A DNA stretch of 29,852 bases from Paratrimastix pyriformis (taxonomy: Eukaryota; Preaxostyla; Paratrimastigidae). Numbering within the stretch: the first letter of the stretch is position 1; each line of letters starts with the position of its first letter. The stretch spans positions 1 to 29,852 of the forward strand of contig JAPMOS010000317.1 in the NCBI GenBank assembly GCA_027972325.1, read 5' to 3'. The position numbers and the translations under genes are program-made. The notes beneath the pieces are model-generated. The model made no database searches, had not been told where the DNA came from, and saw only the letters and a program-made list of their open reading frames with translations. This document shows, piece by piece, positions 26,910 to 29,852 of the stretch.

Positions 26910-27683
26910 ATGTCTGCTAACGGTTTACAAATATTTATTAACTCTGAAGTTATAAATGGTAAGTCTGGCTCTAATAGCGACTTCCGGATACAATATAATG
27001 AACCCATATATTTAAACCCCGATAAAAACTATCTAATTCGTCTCGTCAAAGGGACCATTTGGAACACTATCAAAAATATAAAATCTTCTGCTAATAATAC
27101 AGTCTTCCGTCTCTGGAATGGATTCGAATGGTATCCTAATTTTGTGATTCCTGACGGTGCTTATAATATTGATAACTTAAACAGTTTCCTATTCGCTCAA
27201 TTCCAAAAAACTGGTGATTTAATTACCAATGCTGTAACTGGCGATGTCAGTATGCCGATTGAATTTGAGGCTAATATGAGCACATTACACTGTCTATTAC
27301 GTATTAAAAATGGTTGGAAAGTGGATTTCACATTATCCGACTTCCCCGAAATTCTCGGTTTTGATAAAGCAATTTATGATACATCAACCATCTCACAAAA
27401 TATTATTAATATCACCGATGTTGATGCCATCTTTATTAAAACCAACTTAGTCAATTCAAGCTATCTCAATGGCAATAAAAGCAATACGCTTTATACTTTC
27501 CAGATGAATGTCCCACCTGGTTATCAGATGGCTATTGAACCTCTACATCTAACCAATTGCCGCCTCAATTCAAAATTAATTCAAGAGATACAAATCCAAT
27601 TTACCGACCATAATAATAACGTATTAACTGATCTCGATGAACCAATCACATTACAGTTAGAAATAGTTGAAGCCATTATTTAA
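26910..27683 (+). CDS. Penton-like minor capsid protein, copy 2
   Basis: The 257-residue protein is identical to that at 5819-6592, including NYLIRLVKGTIWNT and IPDGAYNIDNLNSFL. Complete protein identity, next to a strongly variable fibre, fits a shell component under tight structural constraint, though the short divergence time would also allow it. Confidence 0.7.
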   Translation: MSANGLQIFINSEVINGKSGSNSDFRIQYNEPIYLNPDKNYLIRLVKGTIWNTIKNIKSSANNTVFRLWNGFEWYPNFVIPDGAYNIDNLNSFLFAQFQKTGDLITNAVTGDVSMPIEFEANMSTLHCLLRIKNGWKVDFTLSDFPEILGFDKAIYDTSTISQNIINITDVDAIFIKTNLVNSSYLNGNKSNTLYTFQMNVPPGYQMAIEPLHLTNCRLNSKLIQEIQIQFTDHNNNVLTDLDEPITLQLEIVEAII

Positions 27684-27721
27684 TTCTAGAAAAAAAATAT
27701 CCCAGTATAGAATTATATATA

Positions 27722-27994
27722 ATGGATACAGATCAAAACATTATTTCTCAAAGCATCAAAATTGCCGACGATCTATTACGACGCAATAAAACACTCGCAC
27801 GCAGAAAACCAAAACAACCCGAACCTTCTGAAGCAGAATTATTACAAGAGGCTGATGATCTTCAGGCCAAAGTAATGAATGACCCAGATGATCTTCAAAG
27901 CCGGAAAAAGCTTAAATCTATCCTCAATAAGATGGTTAACAATGGAATTATAACAAAAGACACATACTATAGTATCATTCAATCTTTTCCTTAA
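27722..27994 (+). CDS. Small helical protein, 90 residues, copy 2
   Basis: Identical in protein to that at 6631-6903. It has the same spacing to its neighbours and the same C-terminal ITKDTYYSIIQSF motif resembling the end of the coiled-coil structural protein. Confidence 0.65.
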   Translation: MDTDQNIISQSIKIADDLLRRNKTLARRKPKQPEPSEAELLQEADDLQAKVMNDPDDLQSRKKLKSILNKMVNNGIITKDTYYSIIQSFP

Positions 27995-28037
27995 ACACTT
28001 CAAAATATATTTTTTTCTCCTTTAATAGTATATAGTT

Positions 28038-28332
28038 ATGTATAGATTGCGCTATTGCACGATTTACAACCCCCCTACACTTGGCGAACTTTTAATCTCA
28101 AATCAAATTAACTCAAAGGTCGGTGTCCCTGCTCCACTATTATATGACATTGTTAATAATGGCATTCAACTGTCTGATCCTGTTTATATTCAAGGCAATG
28201 GCTTCACTGATATCCTTAAAAATGTATGGAACTGGTTGAAACCCCGTAGTGAATCAATCATCGCAGCTACTAAGGAAATCGTCCCTAAAGCCGTTAACTT
28301 TGGTAAAAAAGTTTACGAGGCAATCAAAAAGA
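28038..28332 (+). pseudogene. pVI-like protein gene, copy 2, cut by the right junction
   Basis: Begins like the gene at 6947 (one Ile to Leu change near residue 18) and includes the first adenain-type site IQGN-G and the amphipathic segment. The element sequence ends at about 28332, where GC-rich DNA begins with an inverted repeat arm; the frame happens to run on into that DNA as far as 28373. The second cleavage site and the basic tail are absent from this copy within the window. Confidence 0.8.
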
Positions 28333-28370
28333 TGGATGAGCTACAAAGGGGGGGGCTGTGCTCATGTGAC
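28329..28370 (+). repeat. Inverted/direct repeat arm at the virus-flank junction
   Basis: AAGATGGATGAGCTACAAA, a run of eight G, then CTGTGCTCATGTGAC. The first 36 bases are inverted at 29189-29222 (run of six). The last part GGGGCTGTGCTCATGTGAC recurs directly at 29262-29280. The arm abuts the end of viral sequence almost exactly, so it is probably the end of an inserted element or the breakpoint sequence. Confidence 0.75.
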
Positions 28371-29188
28371 TAGTCTTCGTATTCACCCGACCGTTGAAAG
28401 AAAGAATAAAGAAAACAAATGAAAATAACCACCATCACCCCGTCGTTTCGAGTCGAATCCAATCCAAATTGGGATGGGAAGGGTGGGGAAACTACATATA
28501 AGTAGGGAAAAAGTCAGCAAAGAAGGAAAGATCACGAAAAGGGACCGCGAGGTTGAGGTGAGAAGACCTACCACGCGAAGTCCAGCACGAGTTCAAGAAG
28601 AAGAGAGGAAAAAAGCCAGATCGAGGCCACAAAGAAATCCACCTCCAATGGCTTAGTGGCGCGGCCGCTGGAACTTCTGCTGCCGCTGTGGCAGGAGTGG
28701 AGGCCGTCGGAGGCGCTCCCGCAGCGGGCCCGGGCCGGGAGAAACCGCCCCTGGCGCGAGAACCGGTAAGGACGGCCAGAGAAACCAGAAGAGGGTTGGC
28801 GCTGGCCGCCGGAAGAGAAGCCGGACGCAGGAGCCGGGCCGCGACCACGCTGGAGGAACCCGCGTTGGTGCTTGCGGCCGCCAGGGAGGGACGCCAAGTT
28901 GGCCGCCTGAACAGCGCCGCGGCCTTGTTGCCGGCGATGCGCTCTGCGCGGGAAACAAGGGCCAGGCACGAGGGAGACAAAGGAAAAGGACAGCGAAAAG
29001 AGGGATACAAAGTGAAAAGATGAGACCTCTCGGTGCTCATAGCACCCGAGATCATCTAACTTGACCGCAGTACTCCCATGGAGTTGCGTGCGAAAAACTA
29101 CCAGCCTTGGTGTCAGCAAAACACACGAAAAAGCTGGAGGCAAAGAGGACCTGGTCGACATCACATTGCGGTGGGAGGGTGGGAGCAA
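28371..29188. other. GC-rich stretch between repeat arms, no supported gene
   Basis: Composition changes sharply from the AT-rich virus to GC-rich, purine-strand-biased DNA. Several long open frames exist on both strands, but all are low-complexity (Arg, Ala, Gly, Pro, Ser) and shadow one another, as expected in GC-rich DNA. One minus-strand frame (28568-29275) is Arg/Gly/Ser-rich in a way that could recall a nucleic-acid-binding region, but it has no recognisable domain. It could be the inside of a non-autonomous element bounded by the inverted arms. Confidence 0.5.
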
Positions 29189-29222
29189 TGAGCACAGCCC
29201 CCCTTTGTAGCTCATCCATCTT
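29189..29222 (-). repeat. Inverted arm matching 28329-28364
   Basis: Reverse complement of the junction arm, differing only in the length of the G run. With 28329-28364 it bounds about 890 bp, the size of a small non-autonomous terminal-inverted-repeat element, although no clear target duplication was seen. Confidence 0.7.
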
Positions 29223-29239
29223 CCGTCCAAAGTAGGAAG

Positions 29240-29280
29240 AATGAGAGCTACTGATCGGTAAGGGGCTGTGCTCATGTGAC
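29240..29280 (+). repeat. Third, degenerate copy of the same element end
   Basis: ATGAGAGCTACTGATCGGTAAGGGGCTGTGCTCATGTGAC is not written out further here. It keeps GAGCTAC and the 19 bases GGGGCTGTGCTCATGTGAC of the junction arm in the same direction, and faces the inverted arm at 29189 to make a 13 bp perfect inverted pair. It suggests a family of element ends clustered here. Confidence 0.6.
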
Positions 29281-29313
29281 AATTGAAAGGAAAAGCCGAC
29301 CTGGGTCCTCATT

Positions 29314-29852
29314 CTATTCTCGATCGAGCCCGGCAGCATCTGCCGACCCGAAAACTGCCGAAGCCAAAGCCTTCGCAGTGCCAACCGACTGGTGGAGATA
29401 ATGTTTGGTGAGTGTCGCACCCTTGCGCGACCACCGAAACTGCGCAGACACAGCCAGTCCGTCAAGCCCAGTCGACGCTGCCTTCGAGGCCGCAGCGGCC
29501 CTGACAGAGTGCGGGCCCCACTCTTTGCCCAAGCCTGCGGCCATCAGCCGCTTGCCACAAGACAACAACCATGTTGTTGTGCATTTTTCCCCATTTTGAG
29601 CTTCCACATCAGTGCTGGGGTGCACCGCTCTGGACGGCGGTCATTCAATTCAATCACCGCGCAGTGAAAACAGAGCAGTGGGTCAGCCTCATTTCCTCCC
29701 ATTTTTGCATGACCCATTCCTTCTTTCTCTTTCCTTGGGCAGGACTTTGAGTTCGCACATGTGGTCGCCATCAATGAGGCGAAGGTCTTCCAACCGTGCG
29801 GTGTTGAGGTCCGCCGCTCTCAGTCCGAGGGCCTCGCCCAACAGGACAATTC
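29314..29852 (-). pseudogene. Tyrosine recombinase fragment (Crypton/DIRS/viral-type)
   Basis: The minus strand holds two boxes of a tyrosine recombinase catalytic domain. One near the right edge has the first-arginine box (ALGLRAADLNTARLEDLRLI, about 29770-29835). Further along are HSVRAAAASKAA (the HxxR box, about 29490-29525), an RWS segment and KHYL with the likely nucleophile tyrosine (about 29385-29400). The protein would end at 29314. The boxes are not in one uninterrupted frame, and whether an intron or decay explains this cannot be told. The gene continues beyond the window. It is GC-rich like its surroundings and unlike the virus, so it belongs to the flank. Treated as a fossil fragment. 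Confidence 0.65.

Larger units (their letters stand above)
21075..28332. mobile_element. Virus-like element, copy 2 (partial), head-to-tail with copy 1
   Basis: Repeats 1-7241 of the window, with an offset of 21074 before the fibre gene and 21091 after it. Over most of its length it differs from copy 1 at a very small fraction of sites, including only about three differences in a 650 bp noncoding stretch. The exception is a diverged patch near the fibre N-terminus. The copy ends abruptly at about 28332 inside the pVI-like gene, where GC-rich DNA starts with an inverted repeat arm. Because the copies differ, this is not simply one sequence assembled twice. Age looks recent. Confidence 0.9.

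Noticed and set aside
21075-28332. Second copy considered as an assembly duplicate of the first
   Set aside because: Substitutions scattered along the copy and an 18-base, heavily diverged patch in the fibre show a distinct molecule, although collapsed or mosaic assembly cannot be fully excluded without reads.
28492-29275. Several long overlapping open frames on both strands of the GC-rich flank
   Set aside because: All are low-complexity, overlap one another and have no recognisable domain; long open frames are expected by chance in GC-rich DNA.

Overview
The window is mostly an AT-rich, virus-like DNA element of the Polinton/adintovirus/polinton-like-virus kind (small eukaryotic dsDNA viruses with a double jelly-roll capsid). 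It ends on the right in about 1.5 kb of GC-rich DNA of different character, probably host or other mobile DNA. No rRNA, tRNA, CRISPR array or bacterial operon was seen. The host cannot be named from this sequence; the GC-rich flank suits a GC-rich eukaryote, but that is inference.

Layout: the element is present as head-to-tail copies. Copy 1 fills 1-21074. At 21075 the sequence starts again with the bases found at position 1, and copy 2 runs to about 28332, where it stops inside a gene. The window also opens inside a gene, so a further copy or the rest of the array probably lies to the left. In the shared 7.2 kb the copies are nearly identical, apart from one clearly diverged patch in the fibre gene. 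The unit is therefore about 21.07 kb, consistent with a circular or terminally redundant genome integrated as a concatemer.

Morphogenesis module (0.2-9.9 kb, repeated at 21.1-28.3 kb): on the minus strand a phage-like fibre with a collagen-like N-terminus, repeats and a Peptidase_S74-type chaperone. On the plus strand follow an A32-like packaging ATPase, a coiled-coil structural protein, a penton-like minor capsid protein, a 90-residue protein, a pVI-like protein with adenain-type cleavage sites, the major capsid protein, a 48-residue very basic protein and a 196-residue basic core-like protein. The adenain-like protease that would mature these lies at 19.7-20.2 kb.

Replication and accessory module (10-21 kb): small plus-strand genes, including two clear paralogues and possibly a third, share an AT-rich upstream block. 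An array of ~220-240 bp imperfect repeats (10.7-11.2 kb) could be an origin. A standalone SH3-like domain protein resembles an integrase C-terminus. A minus-strand replication block carries PolB, HNH and SF1 helicase parts. A double helix-turn-helix protein and several unrecognised helical proteins complete the module. No full integrase was found.

State: the capsid genes look whole. The fibre of copy 1, the protease and the polymerase-helicase region each look broken by about one or two changes, and one small gene at 17.4-17.9 kb is clearly decayed. Low divergence between copies suggests a recent origin of the array. Most genes start a few bases after a TATA-like AGTATATA motif, implying very short leaders.

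Right flank (28.33-29.85 kb): GC-rich, with inverted and direct copies of a ~35 bp element end, and at the edge a minus-strand tyrosine recombinase fragment.
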